Positions 14,778 to 22,904 are shown, counted from the first letter of the stretch. The stretch: DNA of 29,912 nt from a candidate division WWE3 bacterium CG22_combo_CG10-13_8_21_14_all_39_12 (GCA_002771355.1 PCSU01000012.1:1-29912); one strand, 5' to 3'. Notes: generated by a model not told the origin, from the sequence alone. Made by a program: numbers and translations.

Positions 14778-14783
14778 ACACCA

Positions 14784-14789
14784 TTTATA
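14784..14789 (-). promoter_or_regulatory. -10 element of the VirB2/TrbC-like gene
   Basis: TATAAA on the - strand with its first base at 14789, exactly 12 bp before the A of the ATG at 14777. No clear -35 is visible. It supports the start choice and a leaderless mRNA. Confidence 0.5.
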
Positions 14790-14849
14790 CAATAAAAAAG
14801 TGTGTGGTGCTATGATTAATCTTTTGTCTAGCGTGTAGACAGCATCATT

Positions 14850-17003
14850 TTAGTTGATATTTGTTTTAAGAATATACGTTGAGTTATTTTCATATACGGT
14901 GGGAAACATAGTATGTAGCGTTTCTTCATTAAAGGTGTACTTTTCTCGTTCGAGAGTTCCCACAAAAATATACTCAATGTCATACTTCTCAACAAGTGTT
15001 TTTATGACATGTATGTCTGCTGTTTCATACAAAAGTTTTATATCTTCAACCCGTGTTGATACGGTATCTGCAATTCCGGTAGTAGCCTCCAAGTCAGTTT
15101 GTGGTAACAAGGGGTCAGAATAACTACCGCGCCATAACCATTCGTGGACAGGCCACCCTATGACTGTGGGTAAACCAGTGTTAGAGGCGATTCTGGTGTA
15201 ATCTGTGTAACTATCCCCAACACCTTCGGCCATAACAGGTTGTCCTTCAATGTTTTGATTTATCCAATCAATTGCTTTGCTATCATCTGGATATTTTGTA
15301 TCAAGGTAGGCGGTGCCATCAATTGATTTTTTTGCACCATTAAATCCACCAAACCCTTGTTCGGTAGCTTTGATTCCATACGTTGCGCCAGCAAAAATAA
15401 AGATCGAAACCATGACAACATACGCATATGTTAGTAGTTTTCCATTGGCTAGTTTAGTGGTGAGTATAACTATTGTCGTACCGACAACGGCACCAAGCAT
15501 AAGCCATGATTGATAAAAGAATTTAAACATGGTATTTGCTCTAAAATGTGTTGGGTAAATATCTCGTACGTATATTATTTCTGGCAAAATAATAAGCAAA
15601 AAGCTAAGTGCAATAAGAATTAAAATAAACACATTTGTTTTTTCTGATAACTGGGTTGGGTTTCTTTTTATCCATAGAATATATGAAACGCTTAGACTTA
15701 CTTGAATTCCCCATAAGACACCGAGTTGCCATAAAGGTGAGTGGGAGCCCAAAGGTACAATACCAATACCTTGTGAAATTGGATGAAACTGAGCCCAAAA
15801 CGGAAGGAAAAAGAGCATAGAACATACTAAGAGAGCAATTGATTCTATAGCAGTTTTTGTAAGAACGGTAATGTTAAAAAATGACGGGAGGATCTTTTGA
15901 TTGGCATTAATAATAGAAAGTGTATTTTTTGTCCATAGAACAAGGCCGCTTAGTAAAAGATATATTGCAAAATCCCAGGCATTGGTAGCATACAAAGCCC
16001 CAATGGTAAGACTAAGGAGAATGAGTACTGTGGGATAGAGTTTGGTAGAAAAGTCATTTTTAAATTTTTTGATTAATGATGTATCGTTTAATTCTGGTGT
16101 TTTGTTAGTCGTAAAAAGTGTGAACAACAGCCCAATAACAAGTAATACCAGTGGAATACTACTTACGTGTCCATGAAGGTCATTTACAATAAAACTATAG
16201 ATCGGAAATTCATGGATGGTATATTCTATAAATCGTGTTGCGTCAGGGTACCAGTACGAAATCCCTTCAATCGGAATGTATATTAGAGCATGGAGATTTC
16301 CAAAAATTGTTACAAAGGATGCTGATAAGAGGCCTGCACCAATTTGTTTTAAAAGCATTCGATTTTTTGAACCTTCAAGTATTTTGGTTACAAAGGCGGT
16401 ACTTAGAGAAAAGCTTTGAATTGCAGTTAGGGCCATAAGAAATGACATCTGCAGGTGATACCCAAATTGTGCAGGGACTTTGGCAAGATTTGTAATAAAT
16501 GATGCTAGGTAGTGACCAAAGTAGTAGTAGTTGATTGTTTCGGTTGATAAAAAGTGATCAAGTGGTGGAAAATATTTTGTTCGTAGGATTGAGAGCATGA
16601 ATCCATAATCCATGAATTTTTCGAGTCCGTTTATATCAGGTGAAAACCCTCGAAGGTACGTCCATCCAGCGTAGATCCCTATAAACATAACCTCTTCAAT
16701 TGCTATGAGTATCAGAGTATTAAGGGGAAAGGCAGTAAGTGATTTTTTTATGAGTGCAACTGTCCAGATTATTACAATTATTAAAAGGAGTATGGCAAAA
16801 CTGGCGGAACGTGAGAACGCAGTTATATGAGTTGCTGAAAGAATCCACATACTATATCCGCTTAAAAGAAGCCCCAGGATTTTACTGAATGCATATCCTT
16901 TGTCTGGGAATGAAGAGAATATATAGGCTGTGAGGGGAAAAACAGAGAGTCCCAAAAGTTCTATGATTATTATGTATTGGAATGCACTTTGTATATCAGA
17001 CAT
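14850..17003 (-). CDS. DUF2298 (Chlor_Arch_YYY) multi-pass membrane protein
   Basis: A 717-residue polytopic membrane protein of the DUF2298 family, known from archaea, Chloroflexi and CPR bacteria and thought to be related to GT-C membrane glycosyltransferases. Supporting sequence includes the first loop LRGFSPDINGLEKFMDYGFM, then TINYYYFGHYLA and, near the C-terminus, a soluble segment with WINQNIEGQPVMAEG, VIGWPVHEWLWRGS and YIFVGTLEREKY. The length is typical for the family. The catalytic role is not established. It lies just after a GT39-like gene in the same direction with a 46-bp gap. TTATAATAAC upstream could be a -10. Joint action with the neighbouring glycosyltransferases in building surface glycans is inferred. 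Confidence 0.85.
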   Translation of the reverse strand: MSDIQSAFQYIIIIELLGLSVFPLTAYIFSSFPDKGYAFSKILGLLLSGYSMWILSATHITAFSRSASFAILLLIIVIIWTVALIKKSLTAFPLNTLILIAIEEVMFIGIYAGWTYLRGFSPDINGLEKFMDYGFMLSILRTKYFPPLDHFLSTETINYYYFGHYLASFITNLAKVPAQFGYHLQMSFLMALTAIQSFSLSTAFVTKILEGSKNRMLLKQIGAGLLSASFVTIFGNLHALIYIPIEGISYWYPDATRFIEYTIHEFPIYSFIVNDLHGHVSSIPLVLLVIGLLFTLFTTNKTPELNDTSLIKKFKNDFSTKLYPTVLILLSLTIGALYATNAWDFAIYLLLSGLVLWTKNTLSIINANQKILPSFFNITVLTKTAIESIALLVCSMLFFLPFWAQFHPISQGIGIVPLGSHSPLWQLGVLWGIQVSLSVSYILWIKRNPTQLSEKTNVFILILIALSFLLIILPEIIYVRDIYPTHFRANTMFKFFYQSWLMLGAVVGTTIVILTTKLANGKLLTYAYVVMVSIFIFAGATYGIKATEQGFGGFNGAKKSIDGTAYLDTKYPDDSKAIDWINQNIEGQPVMAEGVGDSYTDYTRIASNTGLPTVIGWPVHEWLWRGSYSDPLLPQTDLEATTGIADTVSTRVEDIKLLYETADIHVIKTLVEKYDIEYIFVGTLEREKYTFNEETLHTMFPTVYENNSTYILKTNIN

Positions 17004-17049
17004 AGGTTTTTTCTCTAAATGTTATTATAAGTCATATCAAAAGTTATGG

Positions 17050-18696
17050 TTAATTGGTTTGACTGTAGTTATCGTCCGCTTCAAAATCCTTACTAATATT
17101 CTTAAAGATCATAACCTTTGGGTGATCAAAAATAGTAAAACTTTCAGGTGAGATATTATCGGGAATGATGTATGAGAATGAACCAAATGTAATACGAGGA
17201 TATGACGTAAATGTTTTGATGAGTTGATATTCACTTCTGCCGTTAAATAAATCTAAATACCACTGGGAGGTTTCAGGGTACTCATGGGGGTTTAAAAGTA
17301 TTGATCGGTACACACGTTTACTCGAAAGAACAAGATAATCTCCATTTTTTAGTTGTGAATTAATTGTTTCCCATTTTGTATCGGATTCAGGACTATAAAA
17401 ATCAAGCTGATCAATAGTAAATGCTCCATGACTACCAAATGGCAAGGCGTCGTCCCACGTTTCGGAAAGAATGGTAGATCCTAGTTCTAAGGTTTCAAAT
17501 ATCCAGTCTGATGCAATTACACGGGTGTGTGGTCCCTGAAGTGTTGTGAGATACATAATTGGCCAGACAAGTAAAACTACCGCCATAAAAGCTACTGCTA
17601 GTTTGTAAAAACGTGAAAGCAAGGACGTTTGAAGGGTTGTAAAAACTTTATCTAATATAATAGCTGCGCACAGTATCAGAATAGGATAAAGCGGTAAATA
17701 ATAGCGCATGTATTTAACAGCAGATTGACCAAATACCAAAAAGTACATGCCAAAAAATAGTAAAAGTAATCCAAGTTTAGAACTGCGGGTTTGGTATGTA
17801 TGAAAAAATGTATAGATAAGACCAAGCAGTGAGAGTAATCCGAGTGGGAGTCCCAATCCCCACGATATGATCCCATACGCTGGTTCAATGTATGCGATTG
17901 ATGGGATGAATTGTTTGGTGTAGGGAAATACACTGGCATCACTACTCATGGCAAGTTGTGCACTCACTTGTTTAATATAGGTTGCAAATTCTAATAGTGT
18001 GTATGGTTGTGTTGCAAAAAACACAATTACCCCGGAACTTAAGGTTATGAATCCGTAGATAATCGCTTGTTTTACCACAAATTGTTTGGACATAAAAAGG
18101 TGATAGGCAATAAAAAGAAGTGGAAGTCCAAGGGTAACGACACCGGTGAATTTGGTTGCTGAGGCAAGTCCTGTTGTGATGCCAGCCAGTAAAAATGTTT
18201 TACTTGAAAGCTTGTTTCTAATCAGAATCCACACCGTTAAAAACATCCAAAATGTCATTTGGGGGTCAACAATATAAAAGTGTGCGTTTTGAATAGGGAA
18301 TACTGCGGTTGCGTAAAGGATTCCTGCAATAATGCCAACGTTTCTATGAAACAGTTTTGTACTAATTAAGAATATAAGTATGGTGGTGCCGGTATCAAAC
18401 AGTGTTGATAAAAGCCTACCTACGTACAAAATGTTAGGGTAATGGGTGAGTGAAGGGTCAAAAAGTCCAACAATCGATGAAACTCCTTTGAGGAGATATA
18501 TAGGAAGATTGCCGTAGTTAAAAAAATCGGGGTTCAAATTGCCGCCGGTAAGCCGCTCAACTACAAACATAATCATTCGTTCATCAGGATGAAGACCAAG
18601 GCCGTTATCCCAGTTGATGTCAATGATTCGAACGATGAATGCAAGAGCTGCGATTATGAGAAGTGTCTTATGTCTTTTTGCAAATGTCAGCAACAT
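17050..18696 (-). CDS. GT39/PMT-like membrane glycosyltransferase
   Basis: A 548-residue GT-C-type protein, counting from the ATG at 18696. Many hydrophobic helices follow an N-terminal loop with the acidic motif GLHPDERM (D38, E39), the position of the catalytic Asp-Glu in PMT/ArnT-type enzymes that use lipid-linked sugars outside the membrane. Further landmarks are FNYGNLPIYL and a soluble C-terminal part ending IFDHPKVMIF. A paralogue lies at 22905-24548 with the same landmarks. An in-frame GTG at 18702 is possible, but 18696 is 12 bp from an extended -10. Substrate unknown; protein or lipid glycosylation at the cell surface is inferred. Confidence 0.85.
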   Translation of the reverse strand: MLLTFAKRHKTLLIIAALAFIVRIIDINWDNGLGLHPDERMIMFVVERLTGGNLNPDFFNYGNLPIYLLKGVSSIVGLFDPSLTHYPNILYVGRLLSTLFDTGTTILIFLISTKLFHRNVGIIAGILYATAVFPIQNAHFYIVDPQMTFWMFLTVWILIRNKLSSKTFLLAGITTGLASATKFTGVVTLGLPLLFIAYHLFMSKQFVVKQAIIYGFITLSSGVIVFFATQPYTLLEFATYIKQVSAQLAMSSDASVFPYTKQFIPSIAYIEPAYGIISWGLGLPLGLLSLLGLIYTFFHTYQTRSSKLGLLLLFFGMYFLVFGQSAVKYMRYYLPLYPILILCAAIILDKVFTTLQTSLLSRFYKLAVAFMAVVLLVWPIMYLTTLQGPHTRVIASDWIFETLELGSTILSETWDDALPFGSHGAFTIDQLDFYSPESDTKWETINSQLKNGDYLVLSSKRVYRSILLNPHEYPETSQWYLDLFNGRSEYQLIKTFTSYPRITFGSFSYIIPDNISPESFTIFDHPKVMIFKNISKDFEADDNYSQTN

Positions 18697-18702
18697 GTAC
18701 AC

Positions 18703-18708
18703 ATTCTC
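18703..18708 (-). promoter_or_regulatory. Extended -10 of the GT39-like gene
   Basis: On the - strand GAGAAT (first base 18708) is preceded by TGA, an extended -10. It lies 12 bp before the A of the ATG at 18696, so the transcript should be leaderless. Confidence 0.45.
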
Positions 18709-18787
18709 TCACAAACCAGACGACAGTTATTAAAGGCTAAAAAGAAATATACCTAAAAACAATACCAAGGAGAGCATACAAACCCAT

Positions 18788-19036
18788 TCATCCGGATTTT
18801 TTGTTTTTCTTGTGAAATTGAATTGCGATTGAAAACATGACAAGAGCCGTAGTTATGGTAACCAAGTCAATAACCCAGTTTAATGATGGATTAGCGATTA
18901 ACACCAAACCTATCTGTATAAATAAACCTCCCGCTATAATACGCAGCCAGTTTTCTAATATGATAGAGCCCCGCAAGGAAGATCTTTCCAAGAATAACAA
19001 AACCATTCCAGCTATTATATATAATAGCGCTTCCAT
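18788..19036 (-). CDS. Small three-helix membrane protein
   Basis: An 82-residue protein with three likely membrane segments (about 3-17, 32-49 and 53-72) and a basic C-terminal tail HKKNKKSG that should lie in the cytoplasm. It starts 14 bp after the stop of the preceding exported protein gene, so the two form a pair. No family recognised. The 90 bp between it and the next gene hold that gene's promoter and nothing else visible. Confidence 0.6.
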   Translation of the reverse strand: MEALLYIIAGMVLLFLERSSLRGSIILENWLRIIAGGLFIQIGLVLIANPSLNWVIDLVTITTALVMFSIAIQFHKKNKKSG

Positions 19037-19050
19037 AATGTTTAATTCTA

Positions 19051-19824
19051 CTAGTTAATTATAGAAAGGGTATCTATTAGTTGTTCGAAGTCTGAACCTA
19101 CTAAATTATCTTGGGTAGTGTATTTTTTAAGAATGAGTTCAGATAGGTTTGAGTTAATAGTATCTTGTTTTTCTTGGTTGAGATCAACAATTTTTGCTTC
19201 AATTCCTGTTTGAGGATTTTGTTTTGTTACAACGTAGGGTTGAATAAGTGTTTGTATCTCGTCGGTAGATACTGAAGATATTTCGAGTTCATAATTTGCA
19301 AATATGTTGTTAGGTAGTCTTTTTACTCCACGAAGGATAACAGTCGCCATATCTAAAGTTACGTCACCTACATCAGATTTGAATGTTACATATGAGTATA
19401 GGTCAACATCGTTTTGAGTAAATATAAATGATCCGACAACTCCTAGTGAAGGTTCACCTCCACGTCCTGGTTCGACTGAATCATTGTCATACAAAAAGAT
19501 TGATTGGTTGGTGTTGGTTGGTATGGAGATGAAGCCGTGTTCCTTCTCCTCAAATGGTGAAAATATACAGTAAATTGGTCGAGTTTCACCAAAATATTCA
19601 TTTCCTAAGTCCAACGATACCGGTAGGTTGTCAGTCAGAATCACTTCTGAGTAACCATCTTCTGGTGGTACACAGTTTTCGACCATGTGTTCGTTTAGGT
19701 TTTTTTCCGTTTCCTGTAATGACGTTGGATTGGTGTTAGTGTTTGGACGAATAAAAAGTATCGCCCCTAATCCTGCACAAAAAATTGCAATAAATAGTAA
19801 ACGGATTTTTAGTGTGTTATTCAT
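19051..19824 (-). CDS. Membrane-anchored extracytoplasmic protein, unknown function
   Basis: A 257-residue protein with an N-terminal anchor (about 7-26) followed by a hydrophilic, Asn/Thr/Glu-rich domain with two cysteines (VENCVPPEDG and IYCIFSPF), which may form a disulfide. Sequence such as VTLDMATVILRGVKRL and IFANYELEIS suggests a mostly beta fold. I recognise no family. It pairs with the small membrane protein gene downstream (14-bp gap). A hairpin and the M23 peptidase gene lie upstream. Confidence 0.65.
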   Translation of the reverse strand: MNNTLKIRLLFIAIFCAGLGAILFIRPNTNTNPTSLQETEKNLNEHMVENCVPPEDGYSEVILTDNLPVSLDLGNEYFGETRPIYCIFSPFEEKEHGFISIPTNTNQSIFLYDNDSVEPGRGGEPSLGVVGSFIFTQNDVDLYSYVTFKSDVGDVTLDMATVILRGVKRLPNNIFANYELEISSVSTDEIQTLIQPYVVTKQNPQTGIEAKIVDLNQEKQDTINSNLSELILKKYTTQDNLVGSDFEQLIDTLSIIN

Positions 19825-19858
19825 TATGTTCTAGTTTTATTTTATTCCATCTGAGATC

Positions 19859-19895
19859 AAGAGGTGGGGTGTCGCGTCGCCCCCACCTCTTTTTT
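19859..19895. terminator. Strong GC hairpin with T-tract on the + strand
   Basis: The 11-bp arms AAGAGGTGGGG (19859-19869) and CCCCACCTCTT (19881-19891) enclose an 11-nt loop. Five to six T residues follow on the + strand, but on the - strand, where the M23 peptidase transcript ends, the hairpin is followed only by TTGATC. It may act mainly on antisense transcription, or the A-rich upstream side may still allow bidirectional use. Confidence 0.65.
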
Positions 19896-19908
19896 ATCTG
19901 ACAAAAAG

Positions 19909-20490
19909 CTATCCGCTGCCAGATCCTTCATTTCTTCCGTCAATGGTGCAACTCCACCGATTTGCAACATTGCTTATCCACCACCGTATTCCTGGCAAGT
20001 CATAGATAACAACAGCACTATTGTTGCTTCTATTAACCGAAAAGTGCAGGTGAGTACCAGTTGAATTACCTGTACTACCTGCATAACCAATGACCTCGCC
20101 TTGATTTACCCATAGCCCGTTTGTGTAGTAATGAGTGTAATACCAGTACTTGGTAGCCTCAAAACTACTCAGGTGTGCATACGTACTGTGCAGTCCATCG
20201 CTGTGGTAAATCTTTACCATGTTTCCACCAGGCCAGGTGTTAGGGTAAAAGTAAGCAACTCCCGATTTGCTCGCCAAGATTTGTCTTCCTGGCTGCATGA
20301 CAAAATCGATTGCTTCCTGATCTTGACCATAGTGTTGATTACACCGTGGACCTGCTGAGATTTCTGCATATCCAGAAAATGGTAGTCGATATCCACCAGG
20401 TGCTGCATATGCTACACTTCCTCCCACCACAAGCAGTAAAGCCAAAGTTGCAAGCACAGTCACTTGAATACGTTTGTAAAGCGATTTCAC
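19909..20490 (-). CDS. Secreted M23-family cell-wall peptidase
   Basis: A 193-residue protein with a signal peptide (about 1-29, ending SVAYAA) and a single M23 (LytM-like) zinc endopeptidase domain. Expected zinc and catalytic residues are visible: H53 and D62 in NQHYGQDQEAIDF, H106 in YAHLS, and H147-L-H149 in GTHLHF. It should cut peptide cross-links of peptidoglycan outside the cell. The start is a GTG with a very good ribosome site (AAGGAGGT), unlike most genes here. A canonical promoter lies upstream. The residue spacing between the first His and the Asp is that of the longer-loop M23 subgroup. It has no cell-wall-binding domain, so it may act locally or on neighbouring cells; that is inference. 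Confidence 0.92.
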   Translation of the reverse strand: MKSLYKRIQVTVLATLALLLVVGGSVAYAAPGGYRLPFSGYAEISAGPRCNQHYGQDQEAIDFVMQPGRQILASKSGVAYFYPNTWPGGNMVKIYHSDGLHSTYAHLSSFEATKYWYYTHYYTNGLWVNQGEVIGYAGSTGNSTGTHLHFSVNRSNNSAVVIYDLPGIRWWISNVANRWSCTIDGRNEGSGSG

Positions 20491-20544
20491 AGTGCACCTC
20501 CTTACAGTGCTAAATCAAAGTTGTTAAATGTGTGCGACATGGTT

Positions 20545-20573
20545 AATATATTGTATGGTATATAAATTGTCAA
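20545..20573 (-). promoter_or_regulatory. Canonical promoter of the M23 peptidase gene
   Basis: On the - strand a perfect -35 TTGACA (20568-20573) and -10 TATATT (20545-20550) are spaced by 17 bp. The leader would be about 48 nt and carries the AAGGAGGT ribosome site, inside a short repeat GCACTGTAAGGAGGTGCACTG. This is the most textbook promoter in the window and, together with the leader, contrasts with the leaderless starts around it. Confidence 0.8.
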
Positions 20574-20624
20574 GAGTTAAAAGATATGTGTGAATTTGAA
20601 TTCGTCTGTTTTTGGCCTATCTAT

Positions 20625-20873
20625 TTAAGGATAAAGTGGGTTTATACCAACTGTATTTATAGTTGATCTTTGATAAGTTGCCCTATACCAATGTTGTGGA
20701 ACGGTTTTGGCAATCGTTGTGAGTTTTTCTATTTGTTCTTGGCTTGGTGTTGGTGAGTATCTAAGAACCAGAATAAATGCCAAGGTAAAGTTTTTTTGAC
20801 TTGTTTGATAAGTGGGAGATCGATCTCCAATTACTGTACATCTTGCCAACATCCAGAGTTGACATCCTTTCAC
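20625..20873 (-). CDS. Doubtful ORF or gene remnant
   Basis: An 82-codon frame whose second half looks protein-like (TPSQEQIEKLTTIAKTVPQ, then STINTVGINPLYP), but whose first dozen codons come from one arm of the inverted repeat at 20846-20863. No ribosome site or promoter supports it. It may be the 3' part of a gene cut by the repeat element, or chance. No family recognised. Confidence 0.25.
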   Translation of the reverse strand: MKGCQLWMLARCTVIGDRSPTYQTSQKNFTLAFILVLRYSPTPSQEQIEKLTTIAKTVPQHWYRATYQRSTINTVGINPLYP

Positions 20874-21034
20874 AATGGTAAAAAATAAGGGTCATGTGCA
20901 TAAATCTCTTACTACTTTTGTTGTGTGTTGAACCTTCACGTATCAAGCCTAGCGTTTTATTGTATATGAATTCACCTAAACATCGAATGTTTAGTTTTGC
21001 TTTGTAACAGTAAATCGTCAACTCTGGATGTTGG
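20846..21034. repeat. 189-bp element bounded by an 18-bp perfect inverted repeat
   Basis: CCAACATCCAGAGTTGAC (20846-20863) reappears as its exact reverse complement at 21017-21034. The enclosed 153 bp have no convincing gene but include one copy of the intergenic repeat at 20968. The layout resembles a miniature inverted-repeat element. I see no target duplication at the borders. Confidence 0.6.
20968..21011. repeat. Intergenic hairpin repeat, copy A
   Basis: A 44-bp sequence starting GAATTC and containing the hairpin CTAAACAT-CGA-ATGTTTAG followed by TTTTGCTTTGTAACAGT. Copy B at 22600-22643 matches it at 42 of 44 positions. A further shared block, ACAAAAACTGG, follows at 21040-21050. Confidence 0.75.
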
Positions 21035-21051
21035 TTTTTACAAAAACTGGA

Positions 21052-21651
21052 TTAATTAAACAATCCTTCGCCGATAGTATTAACAAAAAACTTGAGTGGA
21101 TACACCAGTTGTGGTTCGTTTTTTAGTTCTTCAAAAGTCATCCATTTTACTAAGTTTGCTTCGTCCGAAAGGTGAACCTCGGGACAAGACTCAAGTTGTG
21201 CACGGTACAAATGCCATTTGTGATAATCACAACCACGGCGACAGGAGTCACCAGGAATATCAAAACCATCCATCATCGTTTTTAGTGTTTGGACCGTTAT
21301 TCCTGTTTCTTCTTGCAATTCACGTTTAGCCGCAACTTCGGGCAATTCCCCCTTGTCCAAGTGTCCAGCTGGAATGGTGTATGCAAACGGGAAGATTTGT
21401 CTAAATTGTGTAAGGAGTTTATCCTCTGCAATTACCAACACTCCCACACTCTCATGCCAGTAGTTCTTTTCTTCGTCCACCCACCAGGTAACAGCGTCAT
21501 CAATAACCAAACTCCGCTCGTGTATCTTTTTACAGTCACTGCATTGATAATACGTAAGATTACCTTTAAAGATTCGTTGAACGTTTGGTGAATAACACTC
21601 AAAGCAGTATTGACCATTTTTATCTTGCGGAATTGTTTCTGGCATTTTCAT
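21052..21651 (-). CDS. Nudix hydrolase with N-terminal zinc ribbon
   Basis: A 199-residue enzyme. An N-terminal zinc ribbon (C16-x-x-C19 and C37-x-x-C40, about residues 14-42) precedes a Nudix fold. The Nudix box is complete: G96 to I118, GHLDKGE then RELQEETGI, with the metal-binding glutamates E111, E114 and E115. Nudix enzymes hydrolyse nucleoside diphosphates linked to other groups; NADH pyrophosphatase (NudC) also carries a four-Cys zinc site, but the NudC-specific motif after the box is not seen, so the substrate is open. A canonical promoter with the start codon at the transcription start lies upstream. It stands alone between a terminator hairpin and a repeat-rich gap. Confidence 0.88.
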   Translation of the reverse strand: MKMPETIPQDKNGQYCFECYSPNVQRIFKGNLTYYQCSDCKKIHERSLVIDDAVTWWVDEEKNYWHESVGVLVIAEDKLLTQFRQIFPFAYTIPAGHLDKGELPEVAAKRELQEETGITVQTLKTMMDGFDIPGDSCRRGCDYHKWHLYRAQLESCPEVHLSDEANLVKWMTFEELKNEPQLVYPLKFFVNTIGEGLFN

Positions 21652-21657
21652 GTTTGT

Positions 21658-21686
21658 ATTTTAAATCATTTGAAAACTAATGCCAA
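21658..21686 (-). promoter_or_regulatory. Promoter of the Nudix gene
   Basis: On the - strand TTGGCA (21681-21686) and TAAAAT (21658-21663) are spaced by 17 bp. The ATG at 21651 is 12 bp from the first base of the -10, so translation begins at the first transcribed base. The -35 lies inside the terminator hairpin of the upstream gene. Confidence 0.7.
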
Positions 21687-21715
21687 CACCACGAGAGTGA
21701 TAGCATTAGTTTTTT
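21673..21715. terminator. Bidirectional-looking terminator hairpin
   Basis: The 11-bp arms AAAACTAATGC (21673-21683) and GCATTAGTTTT (21703-21713) enclose a 19-nt loop. On the - strand it follows the glycosyltransferase-like gene by 14 bp and ends in TTTT. On the + strand six T residues follow. Confidence 0.7.
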
Positions 21716-21726
21716 GGTTACCTTGT

Positions 21727-22479
21727 CTACGGCGGTTTATTTAAACTGGCCCACTCCTTAATTAGAGAGGGGATTATGTTGTTCAACTGCCCAAGTCTCT
21801 TTAGTACCATAGTAGGATTCCCTGACTCAATAGCAGTCATTCTTGAGTCATTCTCAAAATCGATAGGCACTATAGAGATTCCTAGCCCCTCTTTTATAAT
21901 GCGTAATCGTGGAATAAGTATAGCCTCCCACTTGTCGCCATACTCTCCTGAATAATCGAGAACGTATTGTATAGCACGTTTTGACATTACCATTGGACCA
22001 AAAGCATAGTCGATGTCAAATGTAACAAGATTACTCGCTACCGTTCTACAAAATAGGTAGGTGAGTGCTTGTTCGGTTGGGTAGCTAACCATGCATGTTC
22101 TATTGAAGAGGCCTAGTTCTGAATCTTGTTGATACATAATCCTCACAATAGAGGGAATGAACATGGGAAGATTGGACTTTTCGGGTTCCAACCAGCAATA
22201 ATATGTTGCGTTTGGAAATAAAGAACATGCAGTGGCGATTGCCTCTCTACGGATATTGCCCATTCCGTGAGATTCTTGTTCAACAGGAATGACCCCAAGA
22301 CCCCTCAAAAAGGTAATATAACCTTCGTGGGTATCGGTAAACAATGTTACGCATGGAATGCCGAGGCAATTTATTCTCATTGCTGTATCCAGATATACCT
22401 TAGCTCTGAGTCTTTCGATGGGGTTTTGGGGATTTCCCTGCCGAAAAGTAGTTACAACTACTATTTGACTGTTCATCAT
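21727..22479 (-). CDS. Probable GT-A-type glycosyltransferase-like protein
   Basis: A 250-residue soluble protein. The N-terminal strand and loop QIVVVTTFRQGNPQNP, followed by VTLFTDTHEGYI, an alpha/beta pattern and the central YYCWLEPEKSN, look like a nucleotide-sugar-type glycosyltransferase A fold in which an acidic motif would bind the metal. A canonical DxD is not present at that position (LEPEK), so the assignment is tentative. Two adjacent ATG codons (22479 and 22476) could start it; GGAGAAG lies at a suitable distance. It is followed by a terminator hairpin and then the Nudix gene. I cannot name its substrate. Confidence 0.5.
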   Translation of the reverse strand: MMNSQIVVVTTFRQGNPQNPIERLRAKVYLDTAMRINCLGIPCVTLFTDTHEGYITFLRGLGVIPVEQESHGMGNIRREAIATACSLFPNATYYCWLEPEKSNLPMFIPSIVRIMYQQDSELGLFNRTCMVSYPTEQALTYLFCRTVASNLVTFDIDYAFGPMVMSKRAIQYVLDYSGEYGDKWEAILIPRLRIIKEGLGISIVPIDFENDSRMTAIESGNPTMVLKRLGQLNNIIPSLIKEWASLNKPP

Positions 22480-22599
22480 TCACTTCTCCATTCTAGTTTG
22501 TTCAAAGACTGTTAGGTTTATAATGTGCTGTTTCACGCTCTACTATTAGATTGTGGAGGAAATATATCATTGTATATCGGTTTTGTATAGAGCGATAAC

Positions 22600-22643
22600 G
22601 AATTCCCCTAAACATCGAATGTTTAGTTTTGCTTTGTAGCAGT
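22600..22643. repeat. Intergenic hairpin repeat, copy B
   Basis: It matches copy A (20968-21011) at 42 of 44 bases in the same orientation and keeps the perfect 8-bp hairpin CTAAACAT-CGA-ATGTTTAG. The two copies flank the 1.6-kb segment with the Nudix and glycosyltransferase-like genes as direct repeats. Confidence 0.75.
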
Positions 22644-22753
22644 TAAAACGCACACTTTCCCTACAGAAACTGGTCGGGAAGTACACAGACCTTCAACGTC
22701 TCACCAACATAGAGTAGTAGTGTTGGATAGTTAAGAAAACATACGAGATACAA

Positions 22754-22787
22754 GTCAACATCCAGTGTTAGTTTTGCTTTTGAATAG
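22754..22787. repeat. Intergenic repeat, degenerate copy C
   Basis: CAACATCCAGTGTTAGTTTT followed by GCTTTTGAATAG aligns with copies A and B (AACATCGAATGTTTAGTTTT, GCTTTG). The hairpin core has diverged but remains partly self-complementary (AACA...TGTT). Confidence 0.45.
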
Positions 22788-22831
22788 GCATAAGATCACT
22801 TTCGGTAACAGGTTCGTTCGAATATTGCGAG

Positions 22832-22852
22832 ATGCTGAAATGAATTCAGCAT
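22832..22852. repeat. REP-like hairpin
   Basis: ATGCTGAA (22832-22839), a 5-nt loop, and TTCAGCAT (22845-22852). Sequences of the form ATGCTGAA-loop-TTCAGCATGAC occur as dispersed REP-type palindromes in many unrelated bacteria. No REP-associated transposase is seen in this window. Confidence 0.55.
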
Positions 22853-22904
22853 GACGTGGGTTTCGAAAATAACAGAAATTTCAAGTCAGGTGATTTATTA
22901 AACG

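Larger units (their letters stand above)
22480..22904. other. Repeat-rich intergenic region without genes
   Basis: No credible coding region is seen in these 425 bp. It holds copy B (22600-22643), a degenerate copy C (22754-22787, containing CAACATCCAGTGTTAGTTTT), the shared ACAGAAACTGG block at 22663-22673, and a REP-like hairpin at 22832-22852. Confidence 0.6.

Noticed and set aside
20761..21021. 86-codon frame on the - strand in the inverted-repeat element
   Set aside because: It overlaps another doubtful frame, consists mostly of repeat sequence, and has no start signal.
20846..22673. Integron attC-like sites around the Nudix segment
   Set aside because: The repeats are hairpins between accessory genes, but the core GTTRRRY and RYYYAAC boxes do not fit and no integrase is visible. 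Kept only as a repeat family.
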